Part shown: positions 1 to 5,671 of the stretch, piece after piece
Layout of the letters: every line of letters starts with the position of its first letter
How positions within the stretch are numbered: the stretch's first letter is position 1
From: CAVPGH01 sp046726955
GTDB taxonomy: Bacteria > Acidobacteriota > Vicinamibacteria > Fen-336
Reading direction: 5' to 3'
Assembly: GCA_046726955.1 (NCBI GenBank)
Contig: JBKPBQ010000116.1
Location: forward strand, 1 to 5,713
Length of the DNA stretch: 5,713 bases
Notes under the pieces: generated by a model
Seen by the model: only the letters and a program-made list of their open reading frames with translations
What the model was told of the DNA's origin: nothing
Database searches by the model: none
Position numbers and translations under genes: made by a program

Positions 1-579
1 CGCCTCGACGTGGTCTGGACGCCGCTCGCCGCCATGCTCGTCCTGGCCAGTCCCCTCGTGCGCCGAGATTCCATAGAGGCGGTTCCTTCCGCGGCCGCAA
101 CCGCCCTCGGCTCGCTGTATCTCGGCGCGCTCGGGGGATGCATGGCCGCCCTCCTCGTGATCGAGCCGGAAACGGAGGGGCCGTGGCGGTTCGTGATGCT
201 CCTCGCCACGATCATGGTCTCGGACACCTTCGCGTTCTTCGTCGGGCATGCGCTCGGCCGGCGCCGCCTCGCGCCGACCAACTCGCCGGGCAAGACCGGG
301 GAGGGCGCCGGGGGCGGGCTCGTGGGAGGGATCGTGGGCGCACTCGCCGTGCGCGCCCTGGGGTTTCCCGACCTGGGGTGGCCGCACGCGGTCGTCCTCG
401 GCCTCGCCGTTGCCGTCGCGGGGATGGCGGGCGACCTCTTCGAGAGTGTCCTCAAGCGCTGGGCCGGCGTGAAGGACTCCGGCCGTCTCTTCCCGGGCCA
501 CGGCGGGATGCTCGACCGCCTCGACAGCTTGCTGTTCGGCGCGCCCGTCCTGTACTATTACTTCCAGTACTTGCGTTGA
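1..579 (+). CDS. cdsA: Phosphatidate cytidylyltransferase (CDP-diglyceride synthase), C-terminal part
   Basis: Integral inner-membrane enzyme that makes CDP-diacylglycerol from phosphatidic acid and CTP, the branch point of phospholipid synthesis. The frame is open to the left edge, so the gene starts outside the window; the GTG at position 10 is simply an internal Val codon. About 192 residues are visible of a family usually near 260-300. Several hydrophobic segments can be seen (roughly nt 10-60, 90-170, 185-250, 310-360, 385-440). The motif SPGKTGEG (nt 283-306) matches the conserved S-P-x-K-T-x-E-G cytoplasmic motif. The family signature runs at nt 445-525: SVLKR, then KDSGRLFPGHGG and LDRLD, with the acidic and His/Gly residues intact. 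The protein ends shortly after, in YYYFQYLR, as is usual. It lies 43 nt upstream of dxr, the common bacterial order. Identification is firm; only the N-terminus is missing. Confidence 0.96.
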   Translation, partial: RLDVVWTPLAAMLVLASPLVRRDSIEAVPSAAATALGSLYLGALGGCMAALLVIEPETEGPWRFVMLLATIMVSDTFAFFVGHALGRRRLAPTNSPGKTGEGAGGGLVGGIVGALAVRALGFPDLGWPHAVVLGLAVAVAGMAGDLFESVLKRWAGVKDSGRLFPGHGGMLDRLDSLLFGAPVLYYYFQYLR

Positions 580-605
580 GAACGGCCCCGCGTCCGGGGC
601 CGTTC
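580..605 (+). promoter_or_regulatory. Perfect 11-bp GC-rich hairpin right after the cdsA stop, no T tract
   Basis: The arms GAACGGCCCCG (580-590) and CGGGGCCGTTC (595-605) are exact reverse complements around a 4-nt loop CGTC. The stem begins on the first base after the cdsA TGA. A second mini-hairpin, GCGC-TTA-GCGC (606-616), follows at once. No run of T follows either, so this is not a textbook intrinsic terminator. Inside a conserved operon it could be a partial terminator, an mRNA stability or processing element, or a structure affecting dxr translation. Its existence is read directly; its role is inference. Confidence 0.5.
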
Positions 606-622
606 GCGCTTAGCGCCCCCTC

Positions 623-1798
623 ATGAAAGGTCTTTCCATTCTCGGCTCTACCGGCTCCGTCGGCACCAACGTGCTGCGGGTGGTGGAGGCGTTTCCCGAC
701 CGGTTCCGCGTGGTCGGCCTCGCCGCGGGGGCCAACGCGGAGCGCCTCGCCGAGCAGGTGGCTCGGTATCGTCCGCGCGTCGCGTCGGTGGCGACGGCGG
801 CCGCGCACGACGCGCTCGCGAGACTCGTGGACCTCTCGGGGCTGACGGTCGTCACGGGGCCGGAAGGGATGGTGGAGGTCGCGACCCATCCCGAGGCGGC
901 CATGGTCGTGGCCTCCGCGGTGGGCGCGGTGGGCCTCGTGCCCACCTACCGCGCGCTCGAGGCGGGGAAGGACGTCGCCCTCGCCAACAAGGAGACGCTC
1001 GTCATGGCAGGCGAGCTCATGCTCGCCCAGTCGAAGGCGAAGGGCGGGCGCCTGCTTCCGATCGACAGCGAGCACTGCGCGCTGCACCAGTGCCTGGACG
1101 GACGCCGCCCCGAGGAGGTGCGCCGCCTCGTGCTCACGGCTTCGGGCGGCCCCTTCCGCAGCCGGCCGAAAGAGACCTTCGAGAGCATCACCCGCGACGA
1201 GGCCCTCGCCCATCCCACGTGGGCGATGGGGCCGAAGATCACGATCGACTCCGCGACGCTCATGAACAAGGGGCTCGAGGTGATCGAGGCGCGCTGGCTC
1301 TTCGGCATTCCCGCGTCGCGCATCGAAGTGCTCGTCCACCCGCAGTCCGTCGTCCACTCCATGGTCGAGTTCGTGGACGGCACCGTGCTCGCGCAGCTCG
1401 GCGTCACGGACATGCGCCTGCCCATCCAGTACGCGCTCAGCCACCCCGAGAGGTGGGAGGCGGCCATTCCGGGCATGGACTTCAAGCGCCCGCTCCACCT
1501 CGACTTCGACCAGCCCGACCGCGGGCGCTTCCCCTGCCTCGACCTCGCCTACCGCGCGCTCGAGGCCGGAGGCTCGGCCCCCGCGGTCTTGAACGCCGCC
1601 AACGAGGAGGCCGTCGCCGCTTTCCTCGACGGGCGCATTCCCTTCACCGCGATTCCCGAGTCCATAATGGAAGTGCTGGATGGCCGGCCGGCCACCCCGG
1701 TCACCCGGCTCGAGGACGTGCTCGCGGCCGACGCGTGGGCCCGAGAGCGATCCCGCGAGGCCCTCAAGCGTCGAGCCGTTGCTCGAGCCGTCTGCTAG
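623..1798 (+). CDS. dxr: 1-deoxy-D-xylulose 5-phosphate reductoisomerase
   Basis: Cytosolic enzyme of the MEP pathway; it converts DXP to 2-C-methyl-D-erythritol 4-phosphate with NADPH and a divalent metal, and is the known target of fosmidomycin. The 391-residue length is typical. The N-terminal Rossmann nucleotide loop GSTGSVG is at residues 8-14, followed by ALANKETLVMAG near residue 115. The metal-site motif PIDSEH gives D148 and E150. Substrate and loop residues are S174 in ASGGPF, H197 and W200 in HPTWAMG, and N215, K216 and E219 in MNKGLE. These sit at a constant offset of -2 (first metal motif) or -12 (later motifs) from the E. coli numbering I recall. The C-terminal NAANEEAV motif is also present. 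ATG 623 is the first start after an in-frame TAG at 611-613, and the protein begins directly at the nucleotide-binding strand. No Shine-Dalgarno sequence precedes it. It stops 18 nt before rseP in the same frame. All key residues are intact, so it should be active and fosmidomycin-binding. Confidence 0.98.
   Translation: MKGLSILGSTGSVGTNVLRVVEAFPDRFRVVGLAAGANAERLAEQVARYRPRVASVATAAAHDALARLVDLSGLTVVTGPEGMVEVATHPEAAMVVASAVGAVGLVPTYRALEAGKDVALANKETLVMAGELMLAQSKAKGGRLLPIDSEHCALHQCLDGRRPEEVRRLVLTASGGPFRSRPKETFESITRDEALAHPTWAMGPKITIDSATLMNKGLEVIEARWLFGIPASRIEVLVHPQSVVHSMVEFVDGTVLAQLGVTDMRLPIQYALSHPERWEAAIPGMDFKRPLHLDFDQPDRGRFPCLDLAYRALEAGGSAPAVLNAANEEAVAAFLDGRIPFTAIPESIMEVLDGRPATPVTRLEDVLAADAWARERSREALKRRAVARAVC
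945..963 (+). repeat. 19-bp direct repeat inside dxr, copy 1
   Basis: Identical 19-bp sequence to positions 1548-1566 and in the same reading frame; with the following bases each copy encodes YRALEAG. This copy belongs to the segment leading into the conserved ALANKE motif. It is most likely chance convergence of codon choice in two Ala/Leu/Glu-rich helices. Confidence 0.6.
1548..1566 (+). repeat. 19-bp direct repeat inside dxr, copy 2
   Basis: Second copy of the 19-bp sequence at 945-963, 603 bp downstream and in frame, encoding the YRALEAG segment before the C-terminal NAANEE motif. Confidence 0.6.
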
Positions 1799-1816
1799 TC
1801 CCTATTTCGAGCTCCT

Positions 1817-3169
1817 ATGCCCATTACCGTCACCAGCCTCGTCAACGCACTGATCTATCCGCTCTCATTCGTCTTCGTGCTCGGGGTCATCATCTTCGTG
1901 CACGAGTTCGGACACCTGATCACCGCCAAGGCCTTCGGCATGCGCGTGTTCGTGTTCTCCTTCGGCTTCGGCAAGCGCCTCGCCGGCTTCAAGTGGGGCG
2001 ACACCGACTGCCGGCTGTCCGCGGTTCCCCTGGGCGGCTACGTGAAGCTCGAGGGCGAGCCCGACGACCGGCTGAGCGAGGACACGAGCGCGCTCGTGGT
2101 CGGAGACGGCCGCGACTTCACGAGCCGGCCGCGGTGGCAGCGCTTCCTCGTCTACCTTGCGGGGCCGGCCATGAACGCGGTCCTCACCCTGTCCGTCCTC
2201 ACCGTCTTCTACATGATCGGCTTCGCCATCGACGCCAGCCGCTACGACCGGCCGATCGTGGGCGCGGTGGACGCGGGATCGCCGGCGGCGGCAGCGGGGA
2301 TTCAGCCCGGCGACGAGATCGTCGCCATCGACACCGAGCGGCCGGCGACGTGGGAGGACGCGCAGTACCAGATCCTCGTGCGCCCCGGCCGCACCTATCC
2401 GATCCGCGTGCGCCGGAACGGCGCGGAGGAGGACGTCGAGGTCGCGGCGCAGGCCACGACCTCGGAGAAGGTGGGAGCCATCGGGGCCCACCCGCTCGTG
2501 CGGGTCGGCCAGGTGATCCCGGGCCAGCCCGCGGAGGCCGCGGGCTTCAAGACCGACGACGCGATCCTGAAGATCAACGACAAGCCGATCGCGTCCTTCA
2601 ACGACATCCTGCCCCTCGTGGCCTCGTCGGAAGGCAAGCCGCTCGACGTCCTCGTCTGGCGCAACGGCGAGCGCCAGACGATCTCCGTCACTCCCCGGAA
2701 CTCCGGGGCGGGACCCCGCATCGGCATCGCCCCCAAGACGGTCGTCAAGAAGTTCGGGCCGGCAGGCGCGCTCGTGGAGGCGGCGCGCTGGGCCTGGGAC
2801 ATGACGCTCCAGACCTTCGACATCGTGAAGCGCCTCGTGACGGCGCAGCTCTCGCCGAAGACGATGATGGGCCCGCTCGGCATCGCCCAGGCCTCGGGCG
2901 ACGCGGCGCGCGAGGGCTGGGACCGCCTGGTGTTCCTGGTGGCGGTGATCAGCCTCCAGGTCGGGATCTTCAACCTCTTCCCGCTCGCTCCTCTCGACGG
3001 CGGGCACCTCGCGATCCTGGCCAGCGAGGGACTGCTGCGCCGCGATTTCAGCGTCACCGTCAAGACCTGGATCATGAACGCGGGAGCAGCGGTGATGCTG
3101 CTCTTGATCGGTCTCGCGCTCTACTCGGACCTCAGCAAGACGAGCCTGTTCGGCAAGTTCCTTCCGTAG
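1817..3169 (+). CDS. rseP: RseP-type intramembrane site-2 zinc metalloprotease (M50 family)
   Basis: Inner-membrane protease that cleaves membrane-embedded substrates, in E. coli the anti-sigma-E factor RseA and remnant signal peptides. At 450 residues it matches the E. coli length as I recall it. The first transmembrane segment (about 14-28) leads into the zinc motif HEFGH (29-33). The conserved GGYVKL is at 73-78. A second membrane segment spans about 110-136 (FLVYLAGPAMN onward). Two PDZ domains follow at about 147-220 (GSPAAAAGIQPGDEI) and 228-305 (GQPAEAAGF, then INDKPI). The third membrane segment carries the second active-site motif NLFPLAPLDGG, giving the third zinc ligand D394. A final membrane helix lies at about 418-440. 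The start is ATG 1817, 18 nt after the dxr stop and in the same frame. It lacks a Shine-Dalgarno sequence (upstream bases read GAGCTCCT), so translation may depend on dxr. The substrate here is unknown because no anti-sigma gene is visible. Downstream the strand switches. Confidence 0.97.
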   Translation: MPITVTSLVNALIYPLSFVFVLGVIIFVHEFGHLITAKAFGMRVFVFSFGFGKRLAGFKWGDTDCRLSAVPLGGYVKLEGEPDDRLSEDTSALVVGDGRDFTSRPRWQRFLVYLAGPAMNAVLTLSVLTVFYMIGFAIDASRYDRPIVGAVDAGSPAAAAGIQPGDEIVAIDTERPATWEDAQYQILVRPGRTYPIRVRRNGAEEDVEVAAQATTSEKVGAIGAHPLVRVGQVIPGQPAEAAGFKTDDAILKINDKPIASFNDILPLVASSEGKPLDVLVWRNGERQTISVTPRNSGAGPRIGIAPKTVVKKFGPAGALVEAARWAWDMTLQTFDIVKRLVTAQLSPKTMMGPLGIAQASGDAAREGWDRLVFLVAVISLQVGIFNLFPLAPLDGGHLAILASEGLLRRDFSVTVKTWIMNAGAAVMLLLIGLALYSDLSKTSLFGKFLP

Positions 3170-3201
3170 GATCTCGTAACTGAAGTCGTGTGCCGGCCGG
3201 G

Positions 3202-3573
3202 CTACTTGCGGCTCTGCCAGACCGGCGTGAACGAGGGATCGAGCTGGTAGGCCTTGTCGAAGTACTCGAGCGCCTTCTGCTTGCCCGGGGAGTTCCGCTT
3301 GTGCGGCTCCGCGATCTTGTAATAGGTGTACCCGAGGTAGAAGTTCGCGGCCGCGCTCGAGGGATCCTCCTCGACCGCCTTCTTGAACTCGGCCTCGGCC
3401 TTGGCGAAGTGGCGCTTCTTGAAGGCGGCGAGTCCCGCCTCGATCGTGGGCGTCGTCGCGGGCTTGGTGTCGGTGGAGGTCACCGCCGAGGGATCCTTGG
3501 GGGGAGGCGCCGCCGGGGGCGGGGTCTCCTGGACGGCGAGAACGGAGGCGAGGACGAGGCTGGAGAGAAGCAT
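3202..3573 (-). CDS. Small exported TPR-repeat protein
   Basis: A 123-residue protein of unknown specific function. Residues 2-14 form a short hydrophobic signal segment (LLSSLVLASVLAV), probably cleaved after A13. There is no Lys or Arg before the hydrophobic core, which is unusual, and no Cys, so it is not a lipoprotein. Residues 16-43 are a Pro/Thr/Ala-rich linker (ETPPPAAPPPKDP). TPR 1 spans about 40-73 with A59, F63, A66 and P71 at consensus positions. TPR 2 spans about 74-115 (L80, G81, Y84, A101, F105, A108, P113), with about eight extra residues (EPHKRNSP region) between its two helices. The tail SFTPVWQSRK resembles the beginning of a third unit. Likely a periplasmic adaptor binding a protein partner; this is inference from TPR behaviour. 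ATG 3573 has AAGGAG 8 nt upstream and is the only usual start after an in-frame TGA. The gene converges on rseP with 32 nt between the stops. Confidence 0.85.
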   Translation of the reverse strand: MLLSSLVLASVLAVQETPPPAAPPPKDPSAVTSTDTKPATTPTIEAGLAAFKKRHFAKAEAEFKKAVEEDPSSAAANFYLGYTYYKIAEPHKRNSPGKQKALEYFDKAYQLDPSFTPVWQSRK

Positions 3574-3581
3574 GACCTTGA

Positions 3582-3587
3582 CTCCTT
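3582..3587 (-). promoter_or_regulatory. Shine-Dalgarno sequence of the TPR gene
   Basis: On the - strand AAGGAG lies 8 nt before ATG 3573. It fixes the start of the small TPR protein and is the only strong ribosome-binding site next to a start in this window. Confidence 0.8.
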
Positions 3588-3616
3588 GGGCTCGGCGGTC
3601 CGGGGAAGGCCCTGCC

Positions 3617-3630
3617 GTCCCTCAAGGGAC
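3617..3630 (-). promoter_or_regulatory. Short palindrome in the leader of the TPR gene
   Basis: GTCCCTCAAGGGAC is a perfect inverted repeat: GTCCC and GGGAC arms around TCAA, or six paired bases around two. It lies about 30 nt upstream of the Shine-Dalgarno sequence, between the weak promoter candidate and the gene. It could be a small leader hairpin or an operator half-site pair. At this length in GC-rich DNA chance is also plausible. Confidence 0.3.
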
Positions 3631-3642
3631 CGGCCGACCTCT

Positions 3643-3673
3643 AGGGTAAGGGCAAGAAACCCCGCCTAGTCAA
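3643..3673 (-). promoter_or_regulatory. Weak sigma-70-like promoter candidate for the TPR gene
   Basis: On the - strand TTGACT (3668-3673, five of six to TTGACA) is followed after 19 nt by TACCCT (3643-3648, three of six to TATAAT). Spacing is on the long side and the -10 match is poor. The segment also carries an imperfect inverted repeat, CTAGG (3641-3645) with CCTAG (3665-3669), and inner GGG/CCC arms, so a regulator-binding site is an alternative reading. Confidence 0.25.
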
Positions 3674-3681
3674 GTGCAGAT

Positions 3682-3697
3682 CCGCCTCGACCGGCGG
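3682..3697 (-). terminator. Possible hairpin terminator after the BNR-repeat gene, no T tract
   Basis: CCGCC (3682-3686) and GGCGG (3693-3697) form a 5-bp GC stem around a 6-nt loop, 21 nt past the stop of the upstream - strand gene. No T run follows in the - direction. It could end or weaken read-through into the TPR gene, but the stem is short and the call is tentative. Confidence 0.25.
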
Positions 3698-3718
3698 TGA
3701 TCCATGTCACAACGGGAT

Positions 3719-5671
3719 TTATTGAGCGCCGGTGGGGGATTCCGCGACAGGGCGCCACGCGTGGAGGCCGCCGGCGCTCGGCGCGGCCACGGGACGCCAA
3801 GCGGCCGCAGGATCCAGGGCGAGCGTCCAGACTCGTAGCGAAGCGAGCCCCTCCGTCGGGAACGACGTCCAGGTGTCGCCGCCGTCGACACTCCGCCAGA
3901 GGCCGCCCGCGCTGTAGTCGCTCGCCGCGAGGGTGCGCCCGTCGGGGTGCAAGGCAAGGCCGGTGATGTCGAGCTGGGGCAGGCCGCCGCCTCGCGGCGC
4001 CCAGGTCCGGCCCCGGTCGCCCGACTTCAGCAGGCCGCCGGACGTGGCCGCGAACACGACGTCGTCGTTGCCCGGCAGGAAGGCGAGGGCGTGCACCCGG
4101 CTCTGCCTCGACACCTCCGCCACGAGCTCCCAGGTGGCGCCGGCGTCGGGGCTCAGGTAGAAGCCGATCGACGTCGCCGCCATCAGCCGGCGCTTGTCGG
4201 CGGTGGACCCGGCCAGGGCGGCGATCGGGCCGCCCACGCCGAGCGTTCGCCGCTCCCATCGCTCGCCCCCGTCCACCGTGCGCAACACGCCTGTGGGTGT
4301 TGCCACCAGGAAAGTGCGGTCGGAGACGGCGACCATGTCCACGGCTCGCGGGTGAGCGTCGGAGCCGTCCACGGCGGTGACGAGCCGGCGGAAGGGAGCC
4401 CCCGGTGTGGCCAGGAAGACGCCGTCGTCGGTCCCCGCCAGAACCGAAGCTCCGCCCACTGCCAGCGAGAGGACTTCGCGGCCTTCGAGCCCCGACGCCA
4501 AAGGGTTCCAGGGTCCCTCGGGACGCGGCGCGGTGAAGACACCGCCGAACTGCCGGTCGCCGAGGACACCCGCAAGGACCCTCGGGCCGGCGGGATCGAA
4601 TACGACGCGCGAGACGAAGCGCTCGGAGAAGCCGAGGTTCGACGGGGCCCAGGCCGCCCCGCCGTTCGAGCTGCGGAGGACACCCGCTCCGTCGCATCCC
4701 AGGAGGAGCGTCCCGTCGGGAAGCACGAGGATCGCGTTGACCACGAGCCGGCGGTCCGTGCGCAGGCGCCAGGAGACCCCGCCGTCCTCGCTCGTCCAGA
4801 ACCCCTCGGTCGTCCCCGCGTAGAGCGTGTCCGTCCGCAGCGGGTTGAGCGCGAAGGCGCGCGTTCGCCGGCTGCTGGAGGGGATGCCCCGGATCTTCGT
4901 CCACCGCTGCGCGGCGTCCCGCGAGCGGTAGATGCCGCTGCACGCGGTCGCGTAGACGACGTCGGAAGAGCGGCGGTCGATGGTGAGGGTCATGATGTCG
5001 GAGTCTTCGATCATGCCCGTGTGGATGGAGCGCCAGTTGCGGCCGCCGTCCCTCGTCTTCCAGGGGAGGTGCCAGGTCCCGACGTAGATCGTCTCGGGAT
5101 CGTTGGGGTCGATCGCGACCGAGTTCACGTTGTGGATCTCCGCGTCGTCCTCGGGGCTGATGCGCTGCCAGGTCTGTCCGGCATCGCGCGAGCGGAAGAC
5201 GCCGGCGAGCGTGCCGACGACGAGGAGGCGGGGATTCGAGGGCGCGAGGGCGAGCGCGCGCACTGACTGGCCCGCGATTCCCGGGAGGACGGTGAAGGTC
5301 CGACCGCCGTCTTCGCTCCGCGCGACACCGCCCCCGGAACCGTGGACTTCCCAGTAGCCCGCGTACACGATCCCGGCCGGATCCACCACGATGTCGTCGA
5401 TGCTCGCATCGGGTGCCGGGAATCCCGGTTGGAGGCGGCGCCAGTGCAACGCCGCGTCCTCGGATCGATAGACGCTGCCGCTCGCGGTCCCGAGGTAGAC
5501 GACGCGGGGATCGTGCGGGTCGGTGACGAGCGAGCGCACGTCTCCTCCGAACGGCCCGACGGGTGTCCAGGACTGGCCGCGTACGGCGGCGGGCGCGACG
5601 AGGAAGACGAGGAGTGCGAAGGAGAGCTTGGTCCTGGTGGCCGAGCGGCCCCTGGCGGGGCCGAGGGTCAC
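3719..5671 (-). CDS. Secreted BNR/Vps10-like repeat protein, probable tandem beta-propeller
   Basis: A 650-residue exported protein. A basic start (R8, R13, K15), a hydrophobic core (about 18-30, FALLVFLVAPAAV) and a likely cleavage after VRG (32) make a signal peptide. The rest is a regular array with a period near 44 residues. Each unit has the pattern V-x-x-L-x-x-DP, VYxGT, G-V-xRS, then the BNR/Asp-box S-x-D-x-G-x-T-W. Eleven clear boxes start at residues 70, 119, 161, 206, 250, 294, 334, 465, 507, 550 and 594; two degenerate ones lie near 381 and 420. A fourteenth unit without the box ends the protein (about 612-645). Such proteins are often annotated as BNR-repeat, sortilin-like or YCF48-like. 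The fold resembles sialidases and GH74 xyloglucanases, but I see no recognisable catalytic set, so enzyme activity should not be assumed. It has no membrane anchor, Cys lipobox or C-terminal sorting domain. The GTG start overlaps the preceding stop by 4 nt. The frame is also open to the window edge, but the signal peptide supports GTG 5671. Confidence 0.9.
   Translation of the reverse strand: MTLGPARGRSATRTKLSFALLVFLVAPAAVRGQSWTPVGPFGGDVRSLVTDPHDPRVVYLGTASGSVYRSEDAALHWRRLQPGFPAPDASIDDIVVDPAGIVYAGYWEVHGSGGGVARSEDGGRTFTVLPGIAGQSVRALALAPSNPRLLVVGTLAGVFRSRDAGQTWQRISPEDDAEIHNVNSVAIDPNDPETIYVGTWHLPWKTRDGGRNWRSIHTGMIEDSDIMTLTIDRRSSDVVYATACSGIYRSRDAAQRWTKIRGIPSSSRRTRAFALNPLRTDTLYAGTTEGFWTSEDGGVSWRLRTDRRLVVNAILVLPDGTLLLGCDGAGVLRSSNGGAAWAPSNLGFSERFVSRVVFDPAGPRVLAGVLGDRQFGGVFTAPRPEGPWNPLASGLEGREVLSLAVGGASVLAGTDDGVFLATPGAPFRRLVTAVDGSDAHPRAVDMVAVSDRTFLVATPTGVLRTVDGGERWERRTLGVGGPIAALAGSTADKRRLMAATSIGFYLSPDAGATWELVAEVSRQSRVHALAFLPGNDDVVFAATSGGLLKSGDRGRTWAPRGGGLPQLDITGLALHPDGRTLAASDYSAGGLWRSVDGGDTWTSFPTEGLASLRVWTLALDPAAAWRPVAAPSAGGLHAWRPVAESPTGAQ
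3737..5545 (-). repeat. Protein-level array of 14 beta-propeller blades
   Basis: Residues 43-645 of the BNR protein divide into units of about 39-49 residues. Box examples are SRDAGQTW (161), TRDGGRNW (206), SEDGGVSW (294), TVDGGERW (465) and SVDGGDTW (594). The N-terminal strand SWTPVGPF (34-41) looks like the box-side strand that the final unit lacks, as in Velcro closure of a propeller. The units are diverged, not recent DNA duplications. Confidence 0.75.

Noticed and set aside
10..12. GTG as a possible start of the cdsA frame
   Set aside because: The frame is open to the left edge and about 190 residues is too short for CdsA; the true start lies upstream of the window.
452..1498. A 348-codon open frame on the - strand opposite dxr
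   Set aside because: Antisense shadow of dxr with no recognisable domain; dxr carries the full set of catalytic motifs.
1090..3183. A 697-codon open frame on the + strand crossing dxr and rseP
   Set aside because: Arg/Pro/Gly-rich low-complexity translation, out of frame with two unmistakable conserved genes; a typical shadow frame of high-GC DNA.
3170..3201. CCGGCCGG-type palindrome between rseP and the TPR gene as a bidirectional terminator
   Set aside because: Only a self-complementary restriction-site-like palindrome with no loop and no T or A runs; not supportable as a terminator.
1865..3625. A 586-codon open frame on the - strand opposite rseP and across the TPR gene
   Set aside because: Composition is Arg/His/Asp/Gly-rich without any domain; it lies opposite rseP and in another frame of the TPR gene. 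Antisense shadow.
3190..3669. A 159-codon + strand frame downstream of rseP
   Set aside because: It lies opposite the TPR gene, translates to Gly/Leu/Arg low-complexity sequence and shows no domain.
3947..5266. A 439-codon open frame on the + strand opposite the BNR-repeat gene, and a 425-codon frame at 3666-4943 on the - strand
   Set aside because: Both are Arg/Gly/Pro-rich shadows; the 650-codon frame has a signal peptide and a regular repeat pattern that cannot arise by chance.
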